Of a DNA stretch of 64,000 nucleotides, positions 36,094-44,665 are shown piece by piece (within the stretch, counting starts at the first letter, position 1; each line of letters starts with the position of its first letter). Under the pieces are notes generated by a model that did no database searches, had not been told where the DNA came from, and worked only from the letters and a program-made list of their open reading frames with translations. Origin of the DNA: Lachnospiraceae bacterium (GTDB lineage Bacteria > Bacillota > Clostridia > Lachnospirales > Lachnospiraceae); contig JAAUZL010000024.1 in NCBI GenBank assembly GCA_014804615.1, positions 288,809 to 352,808 on the forward strand, written 5' to 3'. The translations under genes were made by a program, and so were the position numbers.

Positions 36094-37908
36094 TTATTCA
36101 AATTTTCTATCATAAAGCAAGGCAGCGATCAGAACCACAAAACAAGCCCCTGCGTTATGCACCAAAGCACCCGTAGTTGGATTTAAAATCCCCAATACAG
36201 AACAGGTCACCGCTATAAAATTGATACACATAGAAAGCGTAATACTTAATTTGATTGTTTTTACAGTAGCATTTGACAATTCTTTAAGATAAGGGATTTT
36301 GGATATATCATCGCTCATTAGGGCAATATCCGCAGCCTCCACTGCAATGTCGCTTCCCATGCTCCCCATTGCCACACCAACATCAGCTGTTTTGAGCGCG
36401 GGCGCGTCATTTACACCATCGCCTATCATACATACCCTGCTGCCCTGTTCCTGTATTTCAGAGATACTCCGCACTTTTTCTTCCGGCAACAAATCAGCCT
36501 TCACTTTTGTAATTCCTGCCTGCGCTGCAAAATAGGCAGCCGTTTTCGGGTTATCACCTGTCAGCAATACGGTATCTGTGTTCATATTCGACAGCTTTGA
36601 AACCATTTCCCCTGCTTCCGGCCTTAATACATCAGACAATGCAAGAATACCAAAACAGGAATCTTTATCAGCGACGATAATAGACGCCTTTCCCTGAATA
36701 CGCAGTTCTTCCAATTTGTTTTCCACATCTTGCGGTATCATTATGCCGCTTTGCAGAATATATTTTTCATTTCCGAGATACAGTTTCCTGCCGGACACTT
36801 CTGCACAGATGCCTTTCCCGCTCTGCATCTGAAAAGAATCGAACTCCGTAAGTGCCATGCCTTTTTCTTTTGCATAAGCCACAATCGCCTTTCCTAACGG
36901 GTGTTCACTCTTGGCCTCCGCAGAAGCGGCCAAAATCAGCAGCTCGCTTTCACCTATGCTTTTATCAAAAGAAACAATATCACTCACTTCCAGTCTTCCA
37001 TAGGTCAGCGTACCTGTCTTATCAAAAACTATGGTATTCACTTTCCCCATTTTTTCAAGCGCTTCTCCCGATTTAATGATCACGCCATGTTTCGTTGCCT
37101 GCCCTATGGCTGCCATGATAGCAGTTGGTGTGGCAAGCACTAACGCACATGGGCAGAATACAACCAGAACAGTTACAGCCCTCACAATATCCTGTGTTGC
37201 AAACCCTGTAATAATGGCAATCATCATGGCAACAGGTACAAGCCAGCTGGCACATTTATCCGCGATTCTCTGCATTGGCGCCTGCCTGTTCTCAGCATCC
37301 TGCACCATTCGTATCAACTTCTGCAAAGAGCTGTCTTCACCCACTTTTGTTGCCCTGATATCGATAGAGCCAAAACGATTGTTCGTCCCGCAAAAAACAT
37401 CTTCTCCGATGCCTTTATCGACCGGAAGTGATTCACCTGTCATAATGGACTGGTCAACCGAAGTTTCCCCCTGAATGATCATACCATCTACAGGTATTGT
37501 CTCTCCCGGCAGCACCCGAAGAATATCATTTTGAAGAATTTTGTCGGCTGAAATGATTTCCTCTCTGTCATTTGTGATTCGCCGCCCCTGTGTCGGGGCA
37601 AGGCTGATCAGCTTTTTCAGTCCCTTTTTAGCCCTGTCTGTCGTCATATCTTCTAAGATAGCGCCGATTTCCATAATAAAAACCACTTCACCGGCAGCAA
37701 ATAAATCTCCTATGGCAAGCGCAGCGATCATGGCAATGCTTATCAGCAGGGCAGAAGATATTTTACTGATTCCCTTATTATAAATAATCCGCCATACTGC
37801 AAGATACAGTAACGGAATTCCGCAGATCATAACGGTCACCCATGCAGGATCAAAAGGCAATCCATTGCCCGGTAAGACAATGCCCGTTCTTGGAAATACA
37901 AAACTCAT
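36094..37908 (-). CDS. Heavy-metal-translocating P1B-type ATPase
   Basis: The 604-residue protein has all P-type ATPase marks: TGES in the actuator domain, a CPC membrane motif (FCPCALVLATPTA, about residue 252), the phosphorylated Asp296 in FDKTGTLT, the HP pair in SEHPLGKAI, and GDGVNDAPAL. There is no N-terminal metal-binding HMA domain. CPC-type pumps export Cu, Zn, Cd or Pb ions. A divergent TetR-family gene starts about 100 bases away and a repeat operator lies between, so the pump is probably induced by release of that regulator. No good ribosome site precedes the ATG, which lies about ten bases after the predicted transcription start. Start confidence is moderate. Confidence 0.88.
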   Translation of the reverse strand: MSFVFPRTGIVLPGNGLPFDPAWVTVMICGIPLLYLAVWRIIYNKGISKISSALLISIAMIAALAIGDLFAAGEVVFIMEIGAILEDMTTDRAKKGLKKLISLAPTQGRRITNDREEIISADKILQNDILRVLPGETIPVDGMIIQGETSVDQSIMTGESLPVDKGIGEDVFCGTNNRFGSIDIRATKVGEDSSLQKLIRMVQDAENRQAPMQRIADKCASWLVPVAMMIAIITGFATQDIVRAVTVLVVFCPCALVLATPTAIMAAIGQATKHGVIIKSGEALEKMGKVNTIVFDKTGTLTYGRLEVSDIVSFDKSIGESELLILAASAEAKSEHPLGKAIVAYAKEKGMALTEFDSFQMQSGKGICAEVSGRKLYLGNEKYILQSGIMIPQDVENKLEELRIQGKASIIVADKDSCFGILALSDVLRPEAGEMVSKLSNMNTDTVLLTGDNPKTAAYFAAQAGITKVKADLLPEEKVRSISEIQEQGSRVCMIGDGVNDAPALKTADVGVAMGSMGSDIAVEAADIALMSDDISKIPYLKELSNATVKTIKLSITLSMCINFIAVTCSVLGILNPTTGALVHNAGACFVVLIAALLYDRKFE

Positions 37909-37924
37909 ATTTTGTTTTGTATTT

Positions 37925-37952
37925 ATTGTAACAATTTCAAAAATCAAATCAA
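37925..37952 (-). promoter_or_regulatory. Probable promoter of the P1B-ATPase gene
   Basis: On the minus strand a TTGATT -35 (37947-37952), 16-base spacer and TACAAT -10 (37925-37930) are present. The predicted start of transcription is some ten bases before the ATG at 37908, so the leader would be very short. The nearest operator half-site lies just upstream of the -35. Confidence 0.5.
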
Positions 37953-37957
37953 CAACC

Positions 37958-38001
37958 AAAATGTTCTTTGTGTACGATACTGAACATTTTCCTTAAAATG
38001 T
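37958..38001. promoter_or_regulatory. Candidate TetR-family operator in the divergent spacer
   Basis: The half-site AAAATGTTC (37958-37966) is matched by its exact reverse complement GAACATTTT (37982-37990) across 15 bases. A third half-site AAAATGT (37995-38001) forms a 7-base inverted pair with the second across 4 bases. Three half-sites between a TetR gene and a divergent pump gene are the usual autoregulation layout. Confidence 0.6.
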
Positions 38002-38012
38002 ACGGAGATTTT

Positions 38013-38555
38013 ATGGACAGACGACAGCAGAAAACAAGGCAGGCTATTTTTAACGCATTCAGCAGCCTGCTTGAAAAGAAAAGTTTTGGCAACATTACGG
38101 TACAGGAAATCATAGACGAAGCAAACGTGGGAAGAAGTACTTTTTATGCCCATTTTGAAACAAAGGAAAGCCTGTTGGAAACAATGTGTAAGGATATTTT
38201 TCAGCACGTTTTTTCTGATGATTTAAGACAGGAAAACGGTCACGACTTTTCCCATGCCGGACATGATTTTGAAAAGGAAATCACACACATCTTGTACCAT
38301 TTACAGGACAACAGAAAGAACTTAAAAGGACTTCTTTCCTGTGAAAGCGGGGAAATTTTCATGGGATATTTTAAAGAGTATCTGCGGGAAATGTTTTCGG
38401 ATTCAGTGAAAAAGCTGCATTACACATCACCGCCGGAATATGTTCTGCATATGACAGTATGCAGCTTTGCGGAAACACTGCGGTGGTGGATCACGGAGCA
38501 TAATGATTATACACCAGAGCAGATTGCATCATATTTTATGGAATTTATATGCTAG
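38013..38555 (+). CDS. TetR/AcrR-family transcriptional regulator
   Basis: The 180-residue protein is the only clear plus-strand gene. The N-terminal helix-turn-helix reads RQAIFNAFSSLLEKKSFGNI followed by TVQEIIDEANVGRSTFYAHF, which fits TetR closely. The C-terminal ligand domain (about 60-180) resembles the TetR_C_7 type of Firmicutes. The ATG at 38013 has ACGGAGA upstream; an upstream in-frame ATG has weaker support. It probably represses itself and the divergent P1B ATPase through the half-sites between them. Its 3' end overlaps the convergent acyltransferase gene by 4 bases, the right edge of this accessory patch. Confidence 0.88.
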   Translation: MDRRQQKTRQAIFNAFSSLLEKKSFGNITVQEIIDEANVGRSTFYAHFETKESLLETMCKDIFQHVFSDDLRQENGHDFSHAGHDFEKEITHILYHLQDNRKNLKGLLSCESGEIFMGYFKEYLREMFSDSVKKLHYTSPPEYVLHMTVCSFAETLRWWITEHNDYTPEQIASYFMEFIC

Positions 38556-39625
38556 AGATCTGATGATAATTTAGCTGTCACCCGTCCAAACACCCAGGCC
38601 CTCACCGCATCCACCACTGTCCCGATCACATACACGAGCAGAACACATCCGATCAAATGCGGCAGGAAAAGAAAGCTCTTCGCCACCTTCTCTACGCCCA
38701 GCCACTTCATCCATTCATAGCGCACCAAAATATGCTCATGCAAAAGATACACGCCAAAGGTATAAGGAGCCAGTTTCCTCACCATTTCAGCGAAACGTCC
38801 CTCCTTGATCCGCATATTCTTAAACACATAGAAAAGAGATACCGAGCCCGCGAGACAGAGCAGATGATTGTAAGTGTAAAGCATATTTGCATAGTGAACA
38901 AACGTCTCCATTTCACTTCCGAGCGTATTGGACGCCAGCGCCAACAGCCATATCAACAAGGCGGAAAGCGCATAAGCTCCCACCGCATTGGACTTCTTCT
39001 CCAACCAGGAAATACCATACAGCCTGATATAGCCCGCCACCACGAACAGACATAAAAACCACCCGAAATCATAGCCGTACCGATCCGTCGCCAGATACAG
39101 GGGAAGAATCGTCTTTTCCAGCACAAAAAATGTAAGCAGCAATGCTAAGAGTATCTGCAGATCCCTCTTTTTCATCTTTTCTATGCCCGCCGACAAAAAA
39201 GGCGCAAACAGATACATGACAAGATAGGCCGTGGCAAACCAATAATGCTCTGTCCCAAAAGGAAATAGAAAACCAATCCATTTATAAATATCAAGCTCTC
39301 CCCCGGAAACCAAGCCGGCCAAAAGAAGGAAGACCGGAACCAACAGAGAATAAAAAAGAACCTGAGAAAGCAGGGACACCACCCGCCCCGGCTTCCACGC
39401 AGATTCCACAAGAAAATATCCGCTGATAAGAACATAGCAGTTTACCGCCACAATACAAAACGCCTCGATCAGCCATGCCAAAACGCCGACCGGATCATTC
39501 TTTACGACAAAGGGAAATGACGTGGCAACTCCACCCTTCACCAGATAGTGGAGAGAAATGATCATGAGCATCGCCACAATGCGCAGCAACTCGAAATTAG
39601 CCTGTCTCTTGCTTCCCGTTTCCAT
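38552..39625 (-). CDS. Acyltransferase family 3 membrane protein (O-acetyltransferase-like)
   Basis: The 357-residue protein has about ten helices. The family-3 start is NFELLRIVAMLMIISLHYLV, where the His is the conserved catalytic one. Later blocks include HYWFATAYLVMYLFAPFL and YTFGVYLLHEHILVRYEWM. It would acylate, most likely O-acetylate, a sugar of the glycan on the membrane. The start at 39625 has GAGGAAGGG upstream; a longer form starting at 39661 or at the GtrA stop is possible. It lies directly downstream of the gtrA-like gene in transcription. Confidence 0.8.
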   Translation of the reverse strand: METGSKRQANFELLRIVAMLMIISLHYLVKGGVATSFPFVVKNDPVGVLAWLIEAFCIVAVNCYVLISGYFLVESAWKPGRVVSLLSQVLFYSLLVPVFLLLAGLVSGGELDIYKWIGFLFPFGTEHYWFATAYLVMYLFAPFLSAGIEKMKKRDLQILLALLLTFFVLEKTILPLYLATDRYGYDFGWFLCLFVVAGYIRLYGISWLEKKSNAVGAYALSALLIWLLALASNTLGSEMETFVHYANMLYTYNHLLCLAGSVSLFYVFKNMRIKEGRFAEMVRKLAPYTFGVYLLHEHILVRYEWMKWLGVEKVAKSFLFLPHLIGCVLLVYVIGTVVDAVRAWVFGRVTAKLSSDL

Positions 39626-39693
39626 GCGTTTCCCTTCCTCTGCATCGTCATCCGATGACATACTCCTTTTCAAAAATGCCACAGTCCCTATCA

Positions 39694-40137
39694 TTAATTG
39701 TCGCCGTCGGACGAGGATTTTTTGAAGATCCAGATCTTGCTGAGCACATAGTTTGCCAGGATCACCAGCACTTGGCAGACAAGCTTGGAAATCTTGTCGT
39801 TGATGGACAACAGATCCACCATCACATACATCAGTACCAGTTCCAGCACCTCCGTGGCGATCCGCGCCCCGATAAAGGAGACAAACTCTTTTACGACAGA
39901 TCCGGTATCCTTATTCTGACTCTTAAATACAAAGGTTCTGTTCGTCCAGTAGGCAAATACCACTGTGAGCACCCAGGACAATACCGTGGCTGCCATATAG
40001 TGCAGCTGCATTGCATCCGCGAACAGAAAATACAGAATATAATTCAAAACAAAGGCAAGGAACCCGAAGATCAGATAATTGATCCCCTCCTCATGCTTTT
40101 TATACAATCCCCAGCCGAAATCCCATAGCTTTTTCAT
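39694..40137 (-). CDS. GtrA-family membrane protein
   Basis: The 147-residue protein has four helices and fits GtrA: INYLIFGFLAFVLNYILYFL, then VLSWVLTVVFAYWTNRTFVF with the family's W-x-x-NR-x-F-F/V signature, and LVILANYVLSKIWIFKK at the end. GtrA proteins are thought to flip polyprenyl-linked glucose for side-chain addition. A GtrB-like GT2 (26.5 kb) and a GtrII-like transferase (42-43.5 kb) are in the same locus. GAGGAGAAAAG precedes the ATG. Confidence 0.88.
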   Translation of the reverse strand: MKKLWDFGWGLYKKHEEGINYLIFGFLAFVLNYILYFLFADAMQLHYMAATVLSWVLTVVFAYWTNRTFVFKSQNKDTGSVVKEFVSFIGARIATEVLELVLMYVMVDLLSINDKISKLVCQVLVILANYVLSKIWIFKKSSSDGDN

Positions 40138-40151
40138 TCTTTTCTCCTCTT

Positions 40152-41906
40152 TTATCTCTCACGGGAAATTTTCCCCGCATCGACACGATAGACCATATCA
40201 CATTTTTCAATTGTCTGCAGTCTGTGCGCGATGATAACGAGCGTCTTTCTGCCGTGCAGCCTGTTGATGGAATCCATGATGGCCGCCTCTGTCTCATTGT
40301 CGAGAGCCGAGGTGGCTTCATCCAACACAAGCACTTCCGGATCCTCATAGAGCGCTCTGGCAATACTGATACGCTGTCTTTGACCGCCGGATATGCGGAT
40401 ACCCCGCTCGCCGATCCCGGTCTCGATCCCTTCCGGCAGACTTCTCACGAAATCATCAAGAGCCGCCTCCTCCAGAGCACGCCAGACCTTCTCCTCGTCA
40501 ATCTCCTCCTCCGGCACGCCGAAGGCCACATTCTTGCGGATAGAATCGTCTATCATGAAGATGGTCTGCGGAATATAGCCAATGTTTTTAAGCCATCCCT
40601 CGTAGTGCCCGCTGACATCCACACCGTCCGCCAGGATTCGTCCGCTCTCCATCTGCAAAAGCCCCAGCAGGATATCCACGATCGTCGTCTTTCCCGCTCC
40701 CGTGGTGCCCACGATCCCCACCGAAGAGCCGATCGGAATCTGCATCTCCGCATGATCAAAGATCCATTTTTCCGTGTTCGGATACTTGTAGGTGATATTC
40801 TCCAGCCGGATCTCTTTTTGTACCGGCAGTCTCTCTACGCTCTGCTTCTGTCTGTACGCCTCCGCATCATAAATCACTTTGCCGTCGTGGATCTCCTCCT
40901 GCAGATTATCGCTGACACCCATAAAGAAAGGCTCAAAATAGGAGATAGATGTCTGATAATTGTTAATCCGGTTTACACTGGGGAGAAGCCGCATAGCTGC
41001 CGCTGCCAACGCGGAAAGCTGGGGCACCAGATCCTTCACCTGTGTCCCCTGCCCGATGGAGAGAACAAAATACCCCACCATACCCGCGATACATACAGTC
41101 TCTATCAAAAGTCTCGGCGTTGCATTAAACAGATTATACTTCTGCACGGAGTTGACATAGCCCGCCCCGCATTTGGCATATTCGTTGATAAAATAATTTT
41201 CCTTGCAGCCGATCTTGATCTCCTTAATGCCCATCACCGACTGCTCGATCCACTTGTACAGACCGCTGTAATAGTCCTGATTGTCCTGCCCGGCCTTGAT
41301 CATAATAGGCTTCAAGATCTTTTTGATCACCAGAAGCAGGATCACCATAAGCGCCGCCACCGTGACAATCATCATGGCGTCCGAGTAGAGAAACAACGCT
41401 ACTACCAGACAGACAAAAACAATACACTCACTGAACAGCTGCAGACAGCTCAGGATCAGTCCGTACATATTGTTTACGTCAGATGTGATATTTCGCTGAA
41501 TCACAGACGTATCTGCGTTCAGATAATACTCGTAAGGTCTCTGCATGAAATTGATCATCATGCGTCTGGAAGTGGCAAACTGATTCGTGTATACGAATCG
41601 GAGCTGCACCTTCTGCTGGAAGAAGAGATAGACATTTTTGATCACCGTCATCCCCACAAAAGCCAAGAGCAGAAACATGGCAAATTCCGCATTGCTGCGC
41701 ATCCCGAGCAGCTCATATACTGAAGATAGCAAATCGCTATCCTGCACTGCCTCCGGATCCATCACTACCGTCACAATAGGCACAAGCATGGAAACACCCA
41801 GACTCTCCAGCACACCGCCGATGAGCATCATAATGATGAGCGCTATCATGGCACGTTTCTGCTTCCCGTCCAGCAGAACATTCATTTTCTTTAAAATTCT
41901 AAGCAT
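40152..41906 (-). CDS. pglK: PglK-like ABC transporter (fused permease-ATPase, lipid-linked glycan flippase)
   Basis: The 584-residue protein joins six membrane helices to one ATPase domain. The Walker A is VGTTGAGKTTIVD, the signature is RISGGQRQRISIARAL and the Walker B VLVLDEATSALD; a switch His (IIAHRLQTI) is present. The size, the T-T-G-A-G-K-T form and the glycan context match PglK/WlaB-type flippases that move undecaprenyl-linked oligosaccharides outward. No Wzx flippase is seen in the window, so this is the best candidate for export of the repeat unit. The ATG at 41906 is preferred, with AAGGAAACGG upstream. Confidence 0.85.
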   Translation of the reverse strand: MLRILKKMNVLLDGKQKRAMIALIIMMLIGGVLESLGVSMLVPIVTVVMDPEAVQDSDLLSSVYELLGMRSNAEFAMFLLLAFVGMTVIKNVYLFFQQKVQLRFVYTNQFATSRRMMINFMQRPYEYYLNADTSVIQRNITSDVNNMYGLILSCLQLFSECIVFVCLVVALFLYSDAMMIVTVAALMVILLLVIKKILKPIMIKAGQDNQDYYSGLYKWIEQSVMGIKEIKIGCKENYFINEYAKCGAGYVNSVQKYNLFNATPRLLIETVCIAGMVGYFVLSIGQGTQVKDLVPQLSALAAAAMRLLPSVNRINNYQTSISYFEPFFMGVSDNLQEEIHDGKVIYDAEAYRQKQSVERLPVQKEIRLENITYKYPNTEKWIFDHAEMQIPIGSSVGIVGTTGAGKTTIVDILLGLLQMESGRILADGVDVSGHYEGWLKNIGYIPQTIFMIDDSIRKNVAFGVPEEEIDEEKVWRALEEAALDDFVRSLPEGIETGIGERGIRISGGQRQRISIARALYEDPEVLVLDEATSALDNETEAAIMDSINRLHGRKTLVIIAHRLQTIEKCDMVYRVDAGKISRER

Positions 41907-41993
41907 GATCCGTTTCCTTCTCATTCCCTATCCGCATAACAGGAATATCTTACCACAAGTGTGTATTTCACGCAAATAATGAACATCTTTCAA

Positions 41994-43488
41994 TCAGTAA
42001 AAATATATGATGATTTTGCCGCCATTCACATAGCAAGAATAGACAGAGTTCTTCATTATCGGCTCCGCGGACTCGACAATCTGATTATCCGTTTCATTGT
42101 CTGATTCTATTGTCAGATCACCCTGCATATAGTGCAGCACCCAAGCTCCCCCCATCCAGGAATCATTTGTAAAATATTTCGACATTATACTCTCATAAAT
42201 AGGGTATTTGTCATACAACATCTGCATACGCTTAGTCCTTGGCATCTGCCCGATAAAGGAAACGGTAGAAAATTCATTTTCTACATTGATTGTTTCTATA
42301 TCATGTACGATATTGTATACCAGATATGACGCATACTCTTTTTGGTTATTGAGTGCATTTCCGTAGGAGTACATATAAGTATAATGATAGAGAATACACA
42401 AAATCAGCAGTACGGGCAAAAAAATTTTATGTTTTTTAGCATAATATAGTATAAATATACCTATATAAAGAAGAAAGCCGCCTAATGCAATAAATATTCT
42501 GGTTTTTAACATTAATGTTCTGAGAAGCATTATTGGCAAAAAAGCTGCAATAAACACAAATATCGGAGAAAGAATAAGAAAAACAATATCGAAACCCTTG
42601 CGCCATCCTGTTCTGTTGCTTTCCTTGCAATATAGGAAGAGTATGGCTGCGATAGCCAGTACAATCATCAGTCCTAAAGCGATCTGATACCATAAGCCAG
42701 TTTTGGAGAAAAAATCTTTTATGTAGATACAGGATTCCCAAGTGTTTTGTATAATAGTTTTGATGGAACTGAACTTTAAATCAACTGTTTGTGATGCTTC
42801 ATAGCGCCAATCGCTTTGGCTGACATAGTGGTTTGCAATGACAATTTTGTAAGCAATGGATCCTGCTCCAATGCCGGCGACTCGTACCCCCCCCCCGTAT
42901 AAAATCTAACTTCTTATCGTTGATAACATAGAAAAAAACACTGATAATTAGTAATATAAGACACATACCGAGTGCCGGTTGATACAAAGACATAATTGCC
43001 ATACTCAAAACCGATGAATAAATAAACAAGGCTATCTTAGATATAGTATCAGGTATGGAAAATATAATAAACGAAAGAGCAAGCGCAGTAAACATAACAA
43101 TGGCACCGTATCTATAAGATAAACATTCTATTGCCAACGGATTGGTAATGACAAGCAGTAATACCGGAATCAGCATATACTTATTAAAAACGGAGTCCAG
43201 ATTTATTTGGGCATACAAGATGAGCGTATAAGACAGCAACAGTACCAATAAAATCAACGGAAGCGGTGCGGTATCCGTGACCGGTTCTCCACCGCATAAC
43301 ATGAGAACTAAATATTCACCAAGCGGTCTTCCATCGCTTTTCAGCCCTATGGTTCCGCTTAACGACCATCCTAAATCGTCTTTATAATATAAATTTACTA
43401 AAATAATTGGAAAAACATATAATAAACTCAGAAGTGATAGTACAAAGAACTGAACCATATATTTTTTATCCAGTTTTAGCCATTTCAT
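41994..43488 (-). pseudogene. GtrII-type glucosyltransferase, split by a G10 tract (possibly phase-variable, OFF as written)
   Basis: Two ORFs, an N-terminal part ending at 42799 and a C-terminal part in another frame, join into one protein of about 497 residues if one G is removed from the ten-G run at 42887-42896. The joined frame is open throughout (…GGVRVAGIGAGSIAYKI…NTWESCIYIKDFF…). The length and the outer loop YYKDDLGWSLSGTIGLKSDG plus GRPLGEYLVL fit GtrII/glucosyl transferase II proteins, GT-C enzymes that add a sugar to a surface polymer. As written, translation from 43488 stops after about 229 residues. A GGAG site is well placed before the ATG and a strong promoter lies upstream. 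A sequencing error in the homopolymer is the main alternative. Confidence 0.8.
42887..42896 (-). repeat. G10 homopolymer (C10 on plus strand) inside the GtrII gene
   Basis: Ten consecutive G on the coding strand, followed by TACGAGTC. With nine G the two halves of the gene are in one frame; with ten they are not. Tracts of this length slip during replication and are known contingency switches in surface-glycan genes of other bacteria. Confidence 0.9.
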
Positions 43489-43525
43489 TTTGGGTTTCTC
43501 CTTTTTTAAGCATATTTTATTGTAG

Positions 43526-43554
43526 ATTCTATAGTATATTGAGGACAGTGTCAA
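43526..43554 (-). promoter_or_regulatory. Strong sigma-70/A-type promoter before the GtrII gene
   Basis: On the minus strand TTGACA (43549-43554), a 17-base spacer and TAGAAT (43526-43531) are seen, one mismatch from full consensus. The start of transcription would be about 30 bases before the ATG at 43488, leaving room for the AAAGGAG ribosome site. It is the clearest promoter in the window and could drive GtrII, the flippase, gtrA and the acyltransferase. Confidence 0.7.
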
Positions 43555-43593
43555 CTAACCGGTCACCATGCGTTCAACCCGCATCCAGCCAAA

Positions 43594-44664
43594 CTAGATT
43601 TCCTCATTCTGTCGATGCAGCTTAGGGTCCTCGTAGTGATCCATAAAGTCTTCCCCCAGATAGACGATCTCCTCGGCAAAACGAATCGCATGCACCACCG
43701 TAAAGACAGAGATCACCCGGCGGAAAGTAAGCCCTTCGATATAATTGAGGACCTCCATGGGAAATTTTTTATCCAATATGATATGCTCCGGAAAAATTTT
43801 TTCGTAATCCAGCACATCTCTGGGATGGGGCTTGATCAGGATCACCGACTCCGTCCCTGCTATTTTCCCATACTGTTCGATGCAGTCCCGGAAGATCTGC
43901 TCCCGCACATCCAGCTCACACAGCGGCTCCGTCAACAGCAGCACCTTATCTTTATCCGCTGCCAGGTTCCTTTTGATCTCCTCAATATTTGCAATAAACA
44001 GCCGCACCAAGAGGGCCTTGTCCTCCCCGGAAAGATTCTCAGTCAGTTCCTTCCTGGGCTTCTCAATATATTTCGGACAAGGGTATGGCAGGACGGAAAT
44101 GTCATTGACCTCCATATCCAAACAGTATTTCGCCCAGCCATTCTGAATAAAGATCAGATTTTTTGATGCCAGATACGCCTTCAGCTTAAAATGTCCCCTG
44201 TTGTCATAGCGGGCCGTATCATAGGTGCTGATACAGTCAAGCCCATCCTCCAGCGCATGGTAGGGAATCCTGCGCCAGCTTAGATAATAACCTATGGGGT
44301 CTGAATCGCAGAATACATAGACATCCCCATACTCCTTAAAATCCACCGGCACATAAGGCTGCTGCGCTTTCCCCAGCAGCTTGGTGTAACGGATGCGGGC
44401 CAGCAGATTCAGAAACAGATTGCCTCTGTCGGTGTGATACTTCATGATTTCCGGAAAAGTAACATCCTCCTTCTCCTCAAACATATACACCGCCTCAAAA
44501 AGGCCACAGTCCTCGGCGCGCTTTTGCAGATCGCCAAAGTCATTGGACATAGTACTCAGCACCAGAGTCGCATTCCCCCGCTTACTCTGCTCCAGATTCA
44601 GTTCCTTTAAACACGCCACATATACATGATAGTAGGTGTGGCAAACGTAAATTCTATCCTTCAT
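43594..44664 (-). CDS. Sialyltransferase-like glycosyltransferase (GT52/GT38 type)
   Basis: The 356-residue protein carries the two marks of several bacterial sialyltransferase families: a D/E-D/E-G motif in HALEDGLDCIST (catalytic acid) and an HP motif in ILIKPHPRDVLDY (CMP binding). The start KDRIYVCHTYYHVYVACLKE also fits GT52-type enzymes. With PseI, PseF and other Pse enzymes in the same locus, the likely donor is CMP-pseudaminic acid and not sialic acid. It acts in the cytoplasm on a lipid-linked or protein acceptor. It is 1 base from the ATP-grasp gene end, so cotranscribed with it and pseI. Confidence 0.75.
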   Translation of the reverse strand: MKDRIYVCHTYYHVYVACLKELNLEQSKRGNATLVLSTMSNDFGDLQKRAEDCGLFEAVYMFEEKEDVTFPEIMKYHTDRGNLFLNLLARIRYTKLLGKAQQPYVPVDFKEYGDVYVFCDSDPIGYYLSWRRIPYHALEDGLDCISTYDTARYDNRGHFKLKAYLASKNLIFIQNGWAKYCLDMEVNDISVLPYPCPKYIEKPRKELTENLSGEDKALLVRLFIANIEEIKRNLAADKDKVLLLTEPLCELDVREQIFRDCIEQYGKIAGTESVILIKPHPRDVLDYEKIFPEHIILDKKFPMEVLNYIEGLTFRRVISVFTVVHAIRFAEEIVYLGEDFMDHYEDPKLHRQNEEI

Positions 44665-44665
44665 C

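Noticed and set aside
40224-41723. 499-residue plus-strand ORF opposite the ABC transporter
   Set aside because: It is antisense to a gene with complete Walker and signature motifs; its composition is rich in His, Arg and Gln with no domain, a typical shadow of the minus-strand codons.
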